Below are positions 51,112-60,029 of a stretch of DNA of 64,000 nucleotides, one piece after another (within the stretch, counting starts at the first letter, position 1; every line of letters begins with the position of its first letter). The notes beneath the pieces are model-generated. The model saw only the letters and a program-made list of their open reading frames with translations. It had not been told where the DNA came from and made no database searches. This stretch comes from CAYXAA01 sp964462985. Its GTDB lineage: Bacteria; Pseudomonadota; Alphaproteobacteria; Rhizobiales; Stappiaceae. Location: the NCBI GenBank assembly GCA_964462985.1, contig CAYXAA010000006.1:1-64000 (forward strand), written 5' to 3'. The translations under genes and the position numbers were made by a program.

Positions 51112-51146
51112 TTGACAACCTGGCCATGAAAAAATAAGAACGTTCC
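51112..51146 (+). promoter_or_regulatory. lacI operon promoter with overlapping operator
   Basis: TTGACA, a 17-bp spacer and TAAGAA make a good sigma-70 promoter. The second operator AGAACGTTCC (51137-51146, core GAACGTTC) overlaps the -10 box and the start point, so the LacI protein encoded just downstream probably represses its own operon. Confidence 0.65.
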
Positions 51147-51179
51147 AAAAGAAGCGCCGTAATGGGAGGACGGGTGTGC

Positions 51180-52223
51180 ATGCCGGCGCAGCGCAGCACG
51201 GTTACGCTGATCGACATCGCACGCGACGCCGGGGTATCGAAATCGACCGTGTCGCTCGTGCTCCAGGGCAGCGCGCTGGTGCGGCCGGAAACGGCCGACA
51301 AGGTCCAGTCGTCGATCCGCAAGCTCGGTTACGTCTATAACCGCGGTGCCGCCAACCTGCGCCGCGCCCGCTCCAATATCGTCGGCGTTGTCATCAATGA
51401 TCTTACCAACCCGTTCTTCGCCGAGCTCGCCGTGGGCATCGAGCGGGTGTTCCGGGTCGCCGGCTACGTCCCGTTCATCGCCAACACCGAGGACAGCGCA
51501 CTGCGCCAGGAAGAGGTGCTTCAGGCCATGCGCGAGCAAGGGGTCGCCGGCATCATCGCCTCGCCGGCACGCGGCACGCGAACGGATGCTTTCGACGGCT
51601 TCTTGAAGGCGGGTGTGCCCGTGGTTCACGCGATGCGCGGCCTGCCCGGCAGCCGCGCGACCTCCGTAACGCCGCAGAACGAACGAGGCGCCAGCGACGC
51701 CGTGCGCCACCTGATCGGCCTTGGCCATCGCCGCATCGCTTTTCTCGGCGGCTATCCCGACATGGTTGTGCAACAGCAGCGGGTTTCTGGCTACCGCACC
51801 GCGCTCCAGCAGGCCGGGATCCCGTTCGATCCCACGCTGGTTATCGAAGCGGACTTGAGCCGCGACGGCGGGATACGGGCCTTTGAACGGCTGCAGCCCA
51901 TGGCCGCGCCGCCTTCCGCTGCCCTCTGCTTCAATGACATCGTCGCCTTCGGCGTCATGCTGGCGCTGAAACGTCTCGGCCGCGAAGCGGGCACCGATTT
52001 TGCTGTCGTCGGCTTCGATGACGTCGCCGAGGCCGGGCTTTACACGCCGGCGCTCACCACCGTGAAGGTCGATGCGCAAGGCATCGGCGAGCGCGCCGCC
52101 CAGGCCATGCTGAAAATGATCGAGACCGGCCGCATACACGGCGAGGACCAGTCGGGCGCCGTTCAACTTGTCGTTCGCGAGAGCTGCGGCGCAAGCAAGT
52201 TAGCCGAAAGGAGCGTCTCATGA
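51180..52223 (+). CDS. LacI-family transcriptional repressor
   Basis: A regulator of about 347 residues. The N-terminal HTH is VTLIDIARDAGVSKSTVSLVLQGSALVRPETADKV, with the hinge helix (NRGAANLRRARS), followed by a periplasmic-binding-protein-like sugar domain (SNIVGVVINDLTNPFFAELAVGIERVF ... GHRRIAFLGGYPDMVVQQQRVSGYRTAL ... VVGFDDVAEAGLYTPALTTV). It should bind the GAACGTTC sites upstream and respond to a sugar-like ligand. Start: ATG at 51180 after GGGAGG with a 10-nt spacer; GTG at 51174 or ATG at 51162 would add a few residues. Its stop overlaps the next gene (ATGA), so it is in the operon it controls. Confidence 0.93.
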   Translation: MPAQRSTVTLIDIARDAGVSKSTVSLVLQGSALVRPETADKVQSSIRKLGYVYNRGAANLRRARSNIVGVVINDLTNPFFAELAVGIERVFRVAGYVPFIANTEDSALRQEEVLQAMREQGVAGIIASPARGTRTDAFDGFLKAGVPVVHAMRGLPGSRATSVTPQNERGASDAVRHLIGLGHRRIAFLGGYPDMVVQQQRVSGYRTALQQAGIPFDPTLVIEADLSRDGGIRAFERLQPMAAPPSAALCFNDIVAFGVMLALKRLGREAGTDFAVVGFDDVAEAGLYTPALTTVKVDAQGIGERAAQAMLKMIETGRIHGEDQSGAVQLVVRESCGASKLAERSVS

Positions 52224-53227
52224 CGGTAAAATGGGGCCTGATCGGCGCCAGCACGATCGCAAGCCAGTGGGTGATCGACGCAATCCGCGCAGATGGCGCG
52301 GGAGAGGTCGTCTCCGTGATGAGCTCGAACGCGGAGCGCGGGCGTGCCTACGCTGGTCAGCACGGCATCGCGCGAAGCACGGACAGTCTCGACGCATTCC
52401 TGTCCGACCCGGAGGTCGACGCCGTCTACATCTCGACCACCAACGAGCTGCACCGCGACCAGACGCTCGCCGCAGCGGCCGCCGGCAAGCACGTTCTGTG
52501 CGAGAAGCCACTGGCGCTGACCGTCGAGGACGCCCAGGCCATGGTGACCGCCTGCCGGGATGCCGGCGTCGTCATGGCGACCAATCATCACCTGCGCAAC
52601 GCCGCAACCCACCGGGCGGTCCGCGACATCATCATCGGCGGCCGGATCGGCAGGCCGCTCTCCGCCCGCGTGTTCCATGCCGTCTACCTGCCGCCCAACC
52701 TGCAAGGCTGGCGTATCAACCGTCGCGATGCGGGGGGCGGTGTCGTTCTCGACATCACCGTGCACGACATCGATACGCTGCGTTTCGTGCTCGGTGACAA
52801 TCCGGTCGAAGTCACCGCGATTGCACAGCACGGCGGCCTCGCTTCGGACGGGCTCGAGGATGGCGCCATGTCCGTGTTCCGCTTCGCGTCCGGGCTCATC
52901 GCCCAATGCCACGATGCCTTTACCGCGAAATTCGCCCACACCGGCCTCGAGGTCCACGGCACCGAGGGGTCCGTCTATGCGCGCGACGTGATGACTCAGC
53001 GCCCGATTGGCACCGTGATGCTCCGTGACGCCAATGGCGACCACTCCGTCGAGGTCGCGCATGAAAATCTATACGTCCGTGGTCTGCGCAATTTCCACGC
53101 CGCGGTCCGCGGCGAGGGTGCGCCGTCAGCGACGGGCGAAGACGGCGTCTGGTCACTTGCCGCCGGGCTGGCGGCGCTGCGCTCGATTGAGACCCGCACG
53201 GTCTGCCCTGTCGAGGCCGGGCTTTAG
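52220..53227 (+). CDS. Gfo/Idh/MocA-family oxidoreductase (first)
   Basis: A 335-residue NAD(P)-dependent dehydrogenase of the Gfo/Idh/MocA family. It has the Rossmann segment WGLIGASTIASQWVIDAI, the signature CEKPLALTVEDAQAM with the conserved Lys, then MATNHHLRNAATHRAV and GGGVVLDITVHDIDTLRFVLGD, where the Asp and His are typical catalytic residues. Such enzymes oxidise or reduce sugars, inositols or glycosides; the substrate is unknown. It overlaps lacI by 4 bp. A second member of the family lies at 62319 in the same operon. Confidence 0.92.
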   Translation: MTVKWGLIGASTIASQWVIDAIRADGAGEVVSVMSSNAERGRAYAGQHGIARSTDSLDAFLSDPEVDAVYISTTNELHRDQTLAAAAAGKHVLCEKPLALTVEDAQAMVTACRDAGVVMATNHHLRNAATHRAVRDIIIGGRIGRPLSARVFHAVYLPPNLQGWRINRRDAGGGVVLDITVHDIDTLRFVLGDNPVEVTAIAQHGGLASDGLEDGAMSVFRFASGLIAQCHDAFTAKFAHTGLEVHGTEGSVYARDVMTQRPIGTVMLRDANGDHSVEVAHENLYVRGLRNFHAAVRGEGAPSATGEDGVWSLAAGLAALRSIETRTVCPVEAGL

Positions 53228-53236
53228 GAGGCGGGA

Positions 53237-54853
53237 ATGGCCAAGGTGCTTAACGCGCGCGAGGCGGCCGAACTGATCAGGGACGGAGCCGTCGTTTCCG
53301 TCTCCTCCTCCAGCGCGCTCGGCTGCCCCGATGCCGTGCTCGCCGCGATCGGGGAGCGTTTCGCCGCAACCGGTCACCCGCGCGATCTGACCACGCTGCA
53401 TCCGATCGCGGCCGGCGACATGTATGGCGTCAAGGGAATTGACCACATCGCCCGCCCGGGCCTCCTGAAGCGAACGATCTGCGGCTCCTATCCGTCCGGT
53501 CCGTCTTCGGCGGAGCCGCCGGAGATCTGGAAGATGATCGCGGCCGATCAGGTCGCGGCCTACAACGTGCCCTCCGGCATCCTGTTCGACATGCACCGCG
53601 AGGCCGCCGCCAAGCGGCCGGGCGTACTGACCAAGGTCGGGCTGGACACATTCGTCGACCCAGAGCGCGAGGGCTGCGCCATGAATGCGGCCGCCGCGGC
53701 GGCACCGATCGTGCGTCACGAGCAGTTCGCCGGCGAGGACTGGCTGTACTTCCCGGCGATCGTGCCGGACATCGCCATCATCCGCGCGACCAGCGCCGAC
53801 GAACGGGGCAATCTCACATTCGAGCACGAGGGCGCGTTCCTCGGCGCGCTGGAGCAGGCGCTGGCCGCGCGCAACAATGGCGGCACCGTGATTGCGCAGG
53901 TCAAGCGCAGGGTGCAGTCAGGAAGCCTCAGGACCCAGGACGTGCGCGTGCCCGGTGTGCTGGTTGACTATGTCGTCGTCGCGGCCGACCAGTTGCAGAC
54001 GACACAGACGATCTACGACCCGGCAATTTCCGGGGAGATCCGGCGCCCGCTCGACAGTTTCTCCCTGACGGAGTTCGGCGTGCAGAAGGTGATTGCCCGG
54101 CGCGTGGCGATGGAGCTTTCCGAAGGTTCCGCCGTCAACATCGGCTTCGGCATCTCGGCCAATGTACCGCGGATCCTTCTGGAAGAAGGTCTGCACGGCG
54201 CCGTGACCTGGGTGATCGAGCAGGGCGCCGTCGGTGGCGTGCCGCTGCTCGACTTCGCCTTCGGCTGCGCCGCCAATGCCGAGGCACTTATGCCCTCGCC
54301 GCACCAGTTTACCTATTTCCAGGCCGGCGGCTTCGACGCCTCGCTGCTGTCGTTCCTGCAGATCGATCGCAGCGGCTCCGTCAACGTCTCGAAACTCTCG
54401 GCGCGGCCGCATGTGACGGCCGGGGCCGGCGGCTTCGTCGATATCACCGCCCGCGCGAAGAAGATCGTTTTTTCCGGTTTCTTCAACGCCGGCGCCAAGC
54501 TCGCCATCCGAGACGGCAAGCTTGCGATCGACGCTGAGGGGCGCATCGCCAAGCTGGTCGAGGAGGTCGAGCACGTTTCCTTCTCGGGTCGGCGGGCCGT
54601 CGCACAGGGACAGGACATCACCTATGTCACCGAACGCTGCGTGTTGAAGCTCACGCCGAACGGGGTGATGGTGACGGAGGTCGCCCCCGGCGTCGATCTG
54701 GAGCGCGACGTCCTGTCCAAGGCCGGCTTCCCTCTCCGCGTCGCTGATCAGCTCGCGGTCACGCCGGCTGACCTCTATCGCGAGACGCCGATGGGGCTGC
54801 GCCTCGCCTGTCGCAAGGCCACAACGCCGGAAAGGATCGTGAATGTCGCCTGA
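53237..54853 (+). CDS. Acyl-CoA:carboxylate CoA-transferase, fused subunits
   Basis: A 538-residue class I CoA-transferase with alpha-like and beta-like halves in one chain, as in propionate and acetate CoA-transferases. The N-terminal half has LIRDGAVVSVSSSSALGCPDAVL, and the C-terminal half has VNIGFGISANVPRILLEEGLHGAVTWVIEQGAVGGVP, with the EQG motif whose Glu forms the CoA thioester intermediate. It exchanges CoA between acyl-CoA and a free acid; 3-oxo- or hydroxy-acids are typical. It has a strong GGAGG and follows the Gfo gene by 9 bp. A CoA-transferase inside a sugar-importer operon is unusual. Confidence 0.9.
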   Translation: MAKVLNAREAAELIRDGAVVSVSSSSALGCPDAVLAAIGERFAATGHPRDLTTLHPIAAGDMYGVKGIDHIARPGLLKRTICGSYPSGPSSAEPPEIWKMIAADQVAAYNVPSGILFDMHREAAAKRPGVLTKVGLDTFVDPEREGCAMNAAAAAAPIVRHEQFAGEDWLYFPAIVPDIAIIRATSADERGNLTFEHEGAFLGALEQALAARNNGGTVIAQVKRRVQSGSLRTQDVRVPGVLVDYVVVAADQLQTTQTIYDPAISGEIRRPLDSFSLTEFGVQKVIARRVAMELSEGSAVNIGFGISANVPRILLEEGLHGAVTWVIEQGAVGGVPLLDFAFGCAANAEALMPSPHQFTYFQAGGFDASLLSFLQIDRSGSVNVSKLSARPHVTAGAGGFVDITARAKKIVFSGFFNAGAKLAIRDGKLAIDAEGRIAKLVEEVEHVSFSGRRAVAQGQDITYVTERCVLKLTPNGVMVTEVAPGVDLERDVLSKAGFPLRVADQLAVTPADLYRETPMGLRLACRKATTPERIVNVA

Positions 54854-55643
54854 CGAGAGGTTCGGCACCGAGGGAAAGGGCGTGCTCCTGCGCGTCAAAG
54901 GGCCTGTCGCGACCCTGCTCCTGTCGCGCCCGGACAAGCTCAATGCGATCGACCTCGACATGCTCGCTGCGCTGGAGGATGCGCTCGATGCGGTCGAGGC
55001 GCTCGTCGACGTCCGTGCCGTGATCCTTGCCGGCGACGGCAAGGGCTTTTCCGCCGGCGGCGACGTCAATGCCTGGTCCGACATGGACGCGCTTGCCTTT
55101 GCTCACGACTGGGTGCGGCGCGGGCACCGGGTCATGGACCGCCTCGCCCAGCTGCGGCAGCCGGTCATCGCAGTGCTCGACGGCCATGCGCTCGGCGGCG
55201 GCCTGGAGCTTGCCGCCGCCGCCGACTTCCGCGTGGCGGAATCCCAAGTCATGCTCGGCATGCCGGAAGCCGGCATAGGCGTTGTCCCCGGCTGGTCGGG
55301 CACGCAGCGCGCGGTGCGTCGCTTCGGCGCACAGGCGGTGCGTCGCATGGCGCTCGGCGGCGAGGTGTTCTTCGCCGAGGAGGCGCAGCGGCTCGGCCTG
55401 GTCGACCGCGTGGTGCCGACCGGTGCCGGCCTGGAGGAGGCGACGACCTGGGCGGAAAAGATCGCCGCCCGCGGTCCGGTGGCGAATGAGGCGATCAAGC
55501 TGATGATCGCGGTCGCCGAGGGTGAGGAGAGTGCCGGAGCGACCGAAGCGCTGGCCAGCGCCTTCATAGCGACGACGGCCGATCTGAAGGAGGGAGTTGC
55601 CAGCTTCCGCGAAAAACGACGGCCGAAGTTCTCGCGCGGCTGA
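54843..55643 (+). CDS. Enoyl-CoA hydratase/isomerase-family protein
   Basis: A 266-residue crotonase-fold enzyme. It has RPDKLNAIDLDMLAALEDALD, the oxyanion-hole segments GDGKGFSAGGDVNAW and ALGGGLELAAAADFRVAE (with the first catalytic Glu in GGLELA), and MLGMPEAGIGVVPGWSGTQ with the second Glu. Both Glu residues are present, so a hydratase is plausible; isomerase or C-C hydrolase activities share the fold. It overlaps the CoA-transferase gene by 11 bp, so they are translated together and likely work in sequence. Confidence 0.9.
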   Translation: MSPDERFGTEGKGVLLRVKGPVATLLLSRPDKLNAIDLDMLAALEDALDAVEALVDVRAVILAGDGKGFSAGGDVNAWSDMDALAFAHDWVRRGHRVMDRLAQLRQPVIAVLDGHALGGGLELAAAADFRVAESQVMLGMPEAGIGVVPGWSGTQRAVRRFGAQAVRRMALGGEVFFAEEAQRLGLVDRVVPTGAGLEEATTWAEKIAARGPVANEAIKLMIAVAEGEESAGATEALASAFIATTADLKEGVASFREKRRPKFSRG

Positions 55644-55786
55644 GCGGAGAACTTGGCGGCGACGGAGGCACGAACAGAAGGAAATCATCGCGCGACGTGC
55701 CGGATCACCGGATGGCGCGATGCGAAATGGTGGCCCGAGAACTGGGTCGCTGTCCGGTCAACGGACGAGCAAAGGGAGGAAGAGCA

Positions 55787-57028
55787 ATGCTGCGTAGGAT
55801 CTTGCTGGCGACCGCGATGGCGTCCGTGGTGGGCGCCCCCGCTGTGGCCGCGGACAGCGTCGAGGTGCTGCACTGGTGGACGTCGGGCGGCGAAGCCGCT
55901 GCGCTCAACGTGCTCAAGGAAGATCTGGAAAAAAAGGGCGTGTCCTGGAACGATATGCCGGTCGCCGGCGGCGGCGGTGAGCAGGCGATGACCGCGCTGC
56001 GCGCGCGGGTCACCGCCGGCAATGCCCCGACCGCTGTGCAGATGCTCGGCTTCGACATTCTCGACTGGGCCAAGGAAGGCGCGCTCGGCAACCTCAACGA
56101 GGTGGCAGAAGCGGAAGGCTGGGACAACGTCGTGCCCGAGGCCTTGCAGAAGTTCTCGAAGTACGAGGGCAACTGGATCGCCTCGCCCGTCAATGTCCAC
56201 TCCACCAACTGGGTGTGGATCAATAAGGCCGCGCTCGACGCCGCCGGCGGCAAGGCGCCGGAAACGTGGGACGAGTTGATCGCGGTGCTCGACAAGATGA
56301 AGGAGAACGGCATTACCCCGCTCGGCCACGGCGGTCAGGCCTGGCAGGACGCCACGATCTTTGACGCGGTCGTGCTGTCGCTCGGCACCGACTTCTACGA
56401 GAAGTCGATGATCGAACTCGATCCGGAGGCGCTTGGCTCCGATCAAATGAAGGAAGCCTTCGATCGCATGGCAAAGCTGCGGACCTATGTCGACGACAAC
56501 TTCTCCGGCCGCGACTGGAACCTCGCGTCGGCGATGGTGATCGAAGGCAAGGCCGGCATGCAGATGATGGGCGACTGGGCCAAGGGCGAGTTCCTGAAGG
56601 CGGGCCAGAAGCCGGGAGAGGATTTCGTCTGCATCCGCTTCCCCGGCACGCAAGGGGCGGTAACCTTCAACTCCGATCAGTTTGCAATGTTCAAGGTCGG
56701 CGAGGACCGTCGCAACGCACAGCTGCTGATGGCATCCGCGATCATGGATCCGGGCTTTCAATCGTCCTTCAACGTCGTCAAGGGCTCGGTGCCCGCGCGT
56801 ACCGACGTTTCCGACGAAGCCTTCGATGATTGCGGCAAGAAGGGCATGAAGGATCTGGCAGAAGCCAGCAACGCCGGCAAGCTCTTTGGCTCGATGGCCC
56901 ATGGCCACGCAGCGCCGGCGGGCGTGAAGAACGCGATCTATGATGTCGTTACAGCGCATTTCAACGGCGAATACGATTCCGAGACCGCGGTCGAGGAACT
57001 CGTGAACGCCGTGGAAGGCGCCAAGTAG
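55787..57028 (+). CDS. ABC sugar transporter substrate-binding protein
   Basis: A 413-residue periplasmic binding protein with signal peptide (about 1-22, LLATAMASVVGAPAVAA). The mature form begins DSVEVLHWWTSGGEAAALNVL and has VTAGNAPTAVQMLGFDILDWAKEGALGNLNEV, the pattern of glucose/mannose-type (GtsA-like) binding proteins. It delivers the sugar to the two permeases downstream. Start: ATG at 55787 after AGGGAGG; a longer in-frame GTG lead lacks a signal peptide. It follows the hydratase gene by 143 bp, where a secondary promoter could lie. Confidence 0.92.
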   Translation: MLRRILLATAMASVVGAPAVAADSVEVLHWWTSGGEAAALNVLKEDLEKKGVSWNDMPVAGGGGEQAMTALRARVTAGNAPTAVQMLGFDILDWAKEGALGNLNEVAEAEGWDNVVPEALQKFSKYEGNWIASPVNVHSTNWVWINKAALDAAGGKAPETWDELIAVLDKMKENGITPLGHGGQAWQDATIFDAVVLSLGTDFYEKSMIELDPEALGSDQMKEAFDRMAKLRTYVDDNFSGRDWNLASAMVIEGKAGMQMMGDWAKGEFLKAGQKPGEDFVCIRFPGTQGAVTFNSDQFAMFKVGEDRRNAQLLMASAIMDPGFQSSFNVVKGSVPARTDVSDEAFDDCGKKGMKDLAEASNAGKLFGSMAHGHAAPAGVKNAIYDVVTAHFNGEYDSETAVEELVNAVEGAK

Positions 57029-57039
57029 GCAGGAGAAAG

Positions 57040-57073
57040 CCTGCCGGGCCGGGCGCACGCCCGGCTCGGCAGG
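57040..57073 (+). repeat. 15-bp stem-loop between binding-protein and permease genes
   Basis: CCTGCCGGGCCGGGC, a 4-nt loop, then the matching 3' arm: 15 base pairs with one G-U. No T-run follows. Such hairpins after binding-protein genes (as in malE-malF) protect the upstream mRNA and give much more binding protein than permease. Confidence 0.8.
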
Positions 57074-57094
57074 TTGCGCGTAAGGGAGGACGCG

Positions 57095-58018
57095 ATGGCC
57101 TATTCGACCGCCGTCGCCGCCGACGTCGGTGTGCCGACCGCCGGCCTGCGGGAGCGGCTGCAAGCATGGCTGCCGAAGCTGGTGCTCGGCCCGACGCTTC
57201 TGCTCGTCGCCGTGTTCGTCTACGGCTTTATCGGCTTCACCGCGTACCTGTCCTTTACCGACAGTCGGATCCTGCCGAGCTTCGAATTCGTGGGCCTCGC
57301 CAACTACGTCCGCCTGTTCTCGCTCCGCAACTGGTCGATCGCGCTGCAGAACCTGGCGATCTTCGGCGTGCTCTACATCGTGATCTGCACCGCGATCGGC
57401 CTTCTGCTTGCGATTCTGCTCGACCAGAAGATCCGCGGAGAGGGTTTGCTCCGGCCGATCTACCTCTACCCGATGGCGCTTTCCTTCATCGTCACCGGCA
57501 CGGCATGGAAATGGTTCCTCGACCCGGGCATCGGCCTTGAGAACACGATGCATCTCTGGGGCTGGGAGAGCTTCCAGTTCAATTGGATCAAGAACCGCGA
57601 CATGGCGATCTACACCGTCGTCATTGCGGCGGTCTGGCAGTCCTCGGGCTTCGTCATGGCAATGTTCCTCGCCGGGCTGCGCGGCATCGACAACGAGATC
57701 ATCAAGGCGGCCCAGATTGACGGCGCCTCAACTGTCAACCTCTACCGCAGGATCATTATCCCGCAGCTGCGCCCAGCGTTTCTGTCGGCCTTCGTCGTGC
57801 TCGCCCATCTCGCCATCAAGGCCTATGACCTCGTGGTGGCGCTGACCAATGGCGGGCCGGGCCGGGCAACCGAGCTGCCCGCGACATTCATGTACTCCTA
57901 CACCTTCACCCGCAACGAGATGGGAGTGGGCGCCTCCTCGGCGGTGATCATGCTCGCGATGATCTCATCGGTCATCGTGCCCTACATCTATGCCGAGATC
58001 CGGGGAGGTCGGAAATGA
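57095..58018 (+). CDS. ABC sugar transporter permease (MalF/GtsB-like)
   Basis: A 307-residue inner-membrane permease with six predicted helices. It has LVLGPTLLLVAVFVYGFIGFTAYLSFTDS at the start and the EAA-type loop with DNEIIKAAQIDGASTVNLYRRIIIPQLRPAF, which contacts the ATPase. Similarity to GtsB-type glucose permeases is clear in FVGLANYVRLF. Start: ATG at 57095; a GTG 21 bp upstream is possible. Its end overlaps the next permease gene by 4 bp. Confidence 0.92.
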   Translation: MAYSTAVAADVGVPTAGLRERLQAWLPKLVLGPTLLLVAVFVYGFIGFTAYLSFTDSRILPSFEFVGLANYVRLFSLRNWSIALQNLAIFGVLYIVICTAIGLLLAILLDQKIRGEGLLRPIYLYPMALSFIVTGTAWKWFLDPGIGLENTMHLWGWESFQFNWIKNRDMAIYTVVIAAVWQSSGFVMAMFLAGLRGIDNEIIKAAQIDGASTVNLYRRIIIPQLRPAFLSAFVVLAHLAIKAYDLVVALTNGGPGRATELPATFMYSYTFTRNEMGVGASSAVIMLAMISSVIVPYIYAEIRGGRK

Positions 58019-58899
58019 CGGCCCACGCCTCCCAGGAAACCGCCGTCAGGACGGGACGGCTCGCGCGTGCCGCGATCTATGCCGCGCTGATCCTCTTTGC
58101 CGTCTACTATCTGCTGCCGCTGTTCGTCATGATGGTGAACTCGGTGAAGCCGCTCGACGAGATCCGCACCGGCAACATGCTGGCGCTGCCGCGAGCCTTT
58201 ACCACCGAACCCTGGCTCTCGGCCTGGGCGACGGCGCAAATCGGCGTGCAGCCGACCGGGCTCAGGCCCTATTTCTGGAACACCATTCAGATGGTGGTGC
58301 CTGCGGTGGTGATCTCGACCGTCATGGGCGCCCTCAACGGATACGTGCTCACCAAATGGCGGTTTCGCGGTGACACGCTCCTGTTCGGCCTCCTGCTCTT
58401 TGCCTGCTTCATCCCGTTCCAGATCGTTCTCATTCCAATGGCTTCGATCCTCGGGCTGCTCGGGCTCGCCGGTACCACCGCCGGGCTGGTGCTCGTTCAC
58501 GTCGTCTACGGCCTCGGCTTCACCACGCTATTCTTCCGGAACTACTACGACGCCTTCCCGACGGAACTGGTGCGGGCTGCGCAGATCGACGGCGCCGGCT
58601 TTTTCCAGATCTTCACCCGGATCCTGCTGCCGAGCTCCGGCCCGATCATCGTCGTCACCGTCATCTGGCAGTTCACCAATGTATGGAACGACTTCCTGTT
58701 CGGCGCCTCGTTCGCCGACTTCGATTCCATGCCGATGACGGTTGCGCTCAACAACCTGGTGTCGTCCTCGACCGGCGTGAAGGAATACAACGTCCATTTC
58801 GCCGGCGCGATCCTGGCGGCGCTGCCGACCCTCGTCGTCTACATCGTCTCCGGACGCTACTTCGTGCGCGGCCTGATGGCCGGCGCGGTGAAGGGGTAA
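58015..58899 (+). CDS. ABC sugar transporter permease (MalG/GtsC-like)
   Basis: The second permease, 294 residues and six helices. It has AIYAALILFAVYYLLPLFVMMVNSVKPLDEIR, ALNGYVLTKWRFRGDTLLFGLLLFACFIPFQ, a segment typical of GtsC, and the EAA loop ELVRAAQIDGAGFFQIFTRILLPSSGP. It forms the heterodimeric channel with the previous protein. The gene is 3 bp from the ATPase gene. Confidence 0.92.
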   Translation: MTAHASQETAVRTGRLARAAIYAALILFAVYYLLPLFVMMVNSVKPLDEIRTGNMLALPRAFTTEPWLSAWATAQIGVQPTGLRPYFWNTIQMVVPAVVISTVMGALNGYVLTKWRFRGDTLLFGLLLFACFIPFQIVLIPMASILGLLGLAGTTAGLVLVHVVYGLGFTTLFFRNYYDAFPTELVRAAQIDGAGFFQIFTRILLPSSGPIIVVTVIWQFTNVWNDFLFGASFADFDSMPMTVALNNLVSSSTGVKEYNVHFAGAILAALPTLVVYIVSGRYFVRGLMAGAVKG

Positions 58900-58902
58900 A
58901 CG

Positions 58903-60018
58903 ATGGCCTTTCTCGAAATTGAGGCGCTCAACAAGGATTACGGCGCGGTGCGCGCACTGAAGGACATCACCCTCTCCGTCGAGGAGGGCGGGTTCCTCGT
59001 CCTTGTTGGACCGTCCGGTTGCGGCAAGTCGACCTTGCTCAACACCATTGCCGGGCTTGAGTCCATCACCAGCGGCGAAATCCGGATCAATGGGCGAAGG
59101 GTGAACGAGTTGCACCCGTCCAAGCGCGACATCGCCATGGTGTTCCAGTCCTATGCGCTCTACCCGACCATGAGTGTTGCCGAAAACATCGGCTTCGGCA
59201 TGGAGATGCGCGGCGTGCCGAAGGCCGAGCGCCAGAAGGCGATCGCCGAAGTGGCGAAGACGCTGCAGATCGAGCATCTGCTCAATCGCAGGCCCGGACA
59301 GCTGTCCGGGGGCCAGCGCCAGCGCGTTGCGATGGGCCGAGCGCTGGTGCGCAACCCGCAGGTGTTCCTGTTCGACGAGCCGCTCAGCAACCTCGACGCC
59401 AAGCTCCGGGTCGACATGCGCACGGAGATCAAGCGGCTGCACCAACGGCTGAAGACCACGATCGTCTATGTCACCCACGACCAGATCGAAGCGATGACTC
59501 TCGCCACCCGAATTGCGGTTCTGAAGGATGGCGAACTGCAGCAGGTCGGGACCCCCGCCGAGATCTATTCCGACCCGGCCAACATGTTCGTCGCCGATTT
59601 CATGGGCTCACCTTCAATGAACCTCGTACCGGTCGCGGTCAAGGCCAACGGCAGCGGTGCCGCCGTGGAGCTGGCGAGGCCCAGCGGCGATCCGATCGTG
59701 CTTCCCGTGGACGGCCGGGCGTCGGGGCTCGCCGCCTATAACGGCAAACAGGTGGTGCTCGGCATACGACCCGAGGCGATAACGGACGTGCGCCCGCACG
59801 ACGCCGGTGACGGCGGCGTTGTGGTCGCCGAGTGCCACGTCGACGTCGTCGAGCCGGCAGGCGCCGACACCTATGTCATCTCGACGCTCGGGGGTCGCGA
59901 GGTGATCGCCCGCATCGGCGCCGAGACCACCGTCACGCCAGGGGAGACCGCGCCCTTCGCCTTCCGGCTCGACAAGGCGGTCTTTTTCGACGCCGACAGC
60001 CATACCCGGATCCGCTGA
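58903..60018 (+). CDS. ABC sugar transporter ATP-binding protein (UgpC/MalK-like)
   Basis: A 371-residue ATPase with Walker A GPSGCGKS at 36-43, ABC signature LSGGQRQRVAMGRAL from residue 134, Walker B VFLFDEPLSNLD and the H-loop VTHDQIEA, then a C-terminal TOBE/MalK regulatory domain (about 235-371). It powers sugar import. The C-terminal domain often binds regulators such as EIIA proteins. It ends 11 bp before the GMC oxidoreductase gene. Confidence 0.94.
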   Translation: MAFLEIEALNKDYGAVRALKDITLSVEEGGFLVLVGPSGCGKSTLLNTIAGLESITSGEIRINGRRVNELHPSKRDIAMVFQSYALYPTMSVAENIGFGMEMRGVPKAERQKAIAEVAKTLQIEHLLNRRPGQLSGGQRQRVAMGRALVRNPQVFLFDEPLSNLDAKLRVDMRTEIKRLHQRLKTTIVYVTHDQIEAMTLATRIAVLKDGELQQVGTPAEIYSDPANMFVADFMGSPSMNLVPVAVKANGSGAAVELARPSGDPIVLPVDGRASGLAAYNGKQVVLGIRPEAITDVRPHDAGDGGVVVAECHVDVVEPAGADTYVISTLGGREVIARIGAETTVTPGETAPFAFRLDKAVFFDADSHTRIR

Positions 60019-60029
60019 CGAAAGCCCCC

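Larger units (their letters stand above)
50815..51179. other. Upstream region of the lacI operon
   Basis: 365 bp between the thioredoxin-like gene and lacI. It contains a promoter (TTGACA at 51112-51117, TAAGAA at 51135-51140, 17-bp spacer) and two GAACGTTC palindromes described separately. No gene is evident. Confidence 0.6.

Noticed and set aside
55685..57553. A 622-codon minus-strand frame over the binding-protein and first permease genes
   Set aside because: It is antisense to two clear ABC transporter genes and has no recognisable domain.
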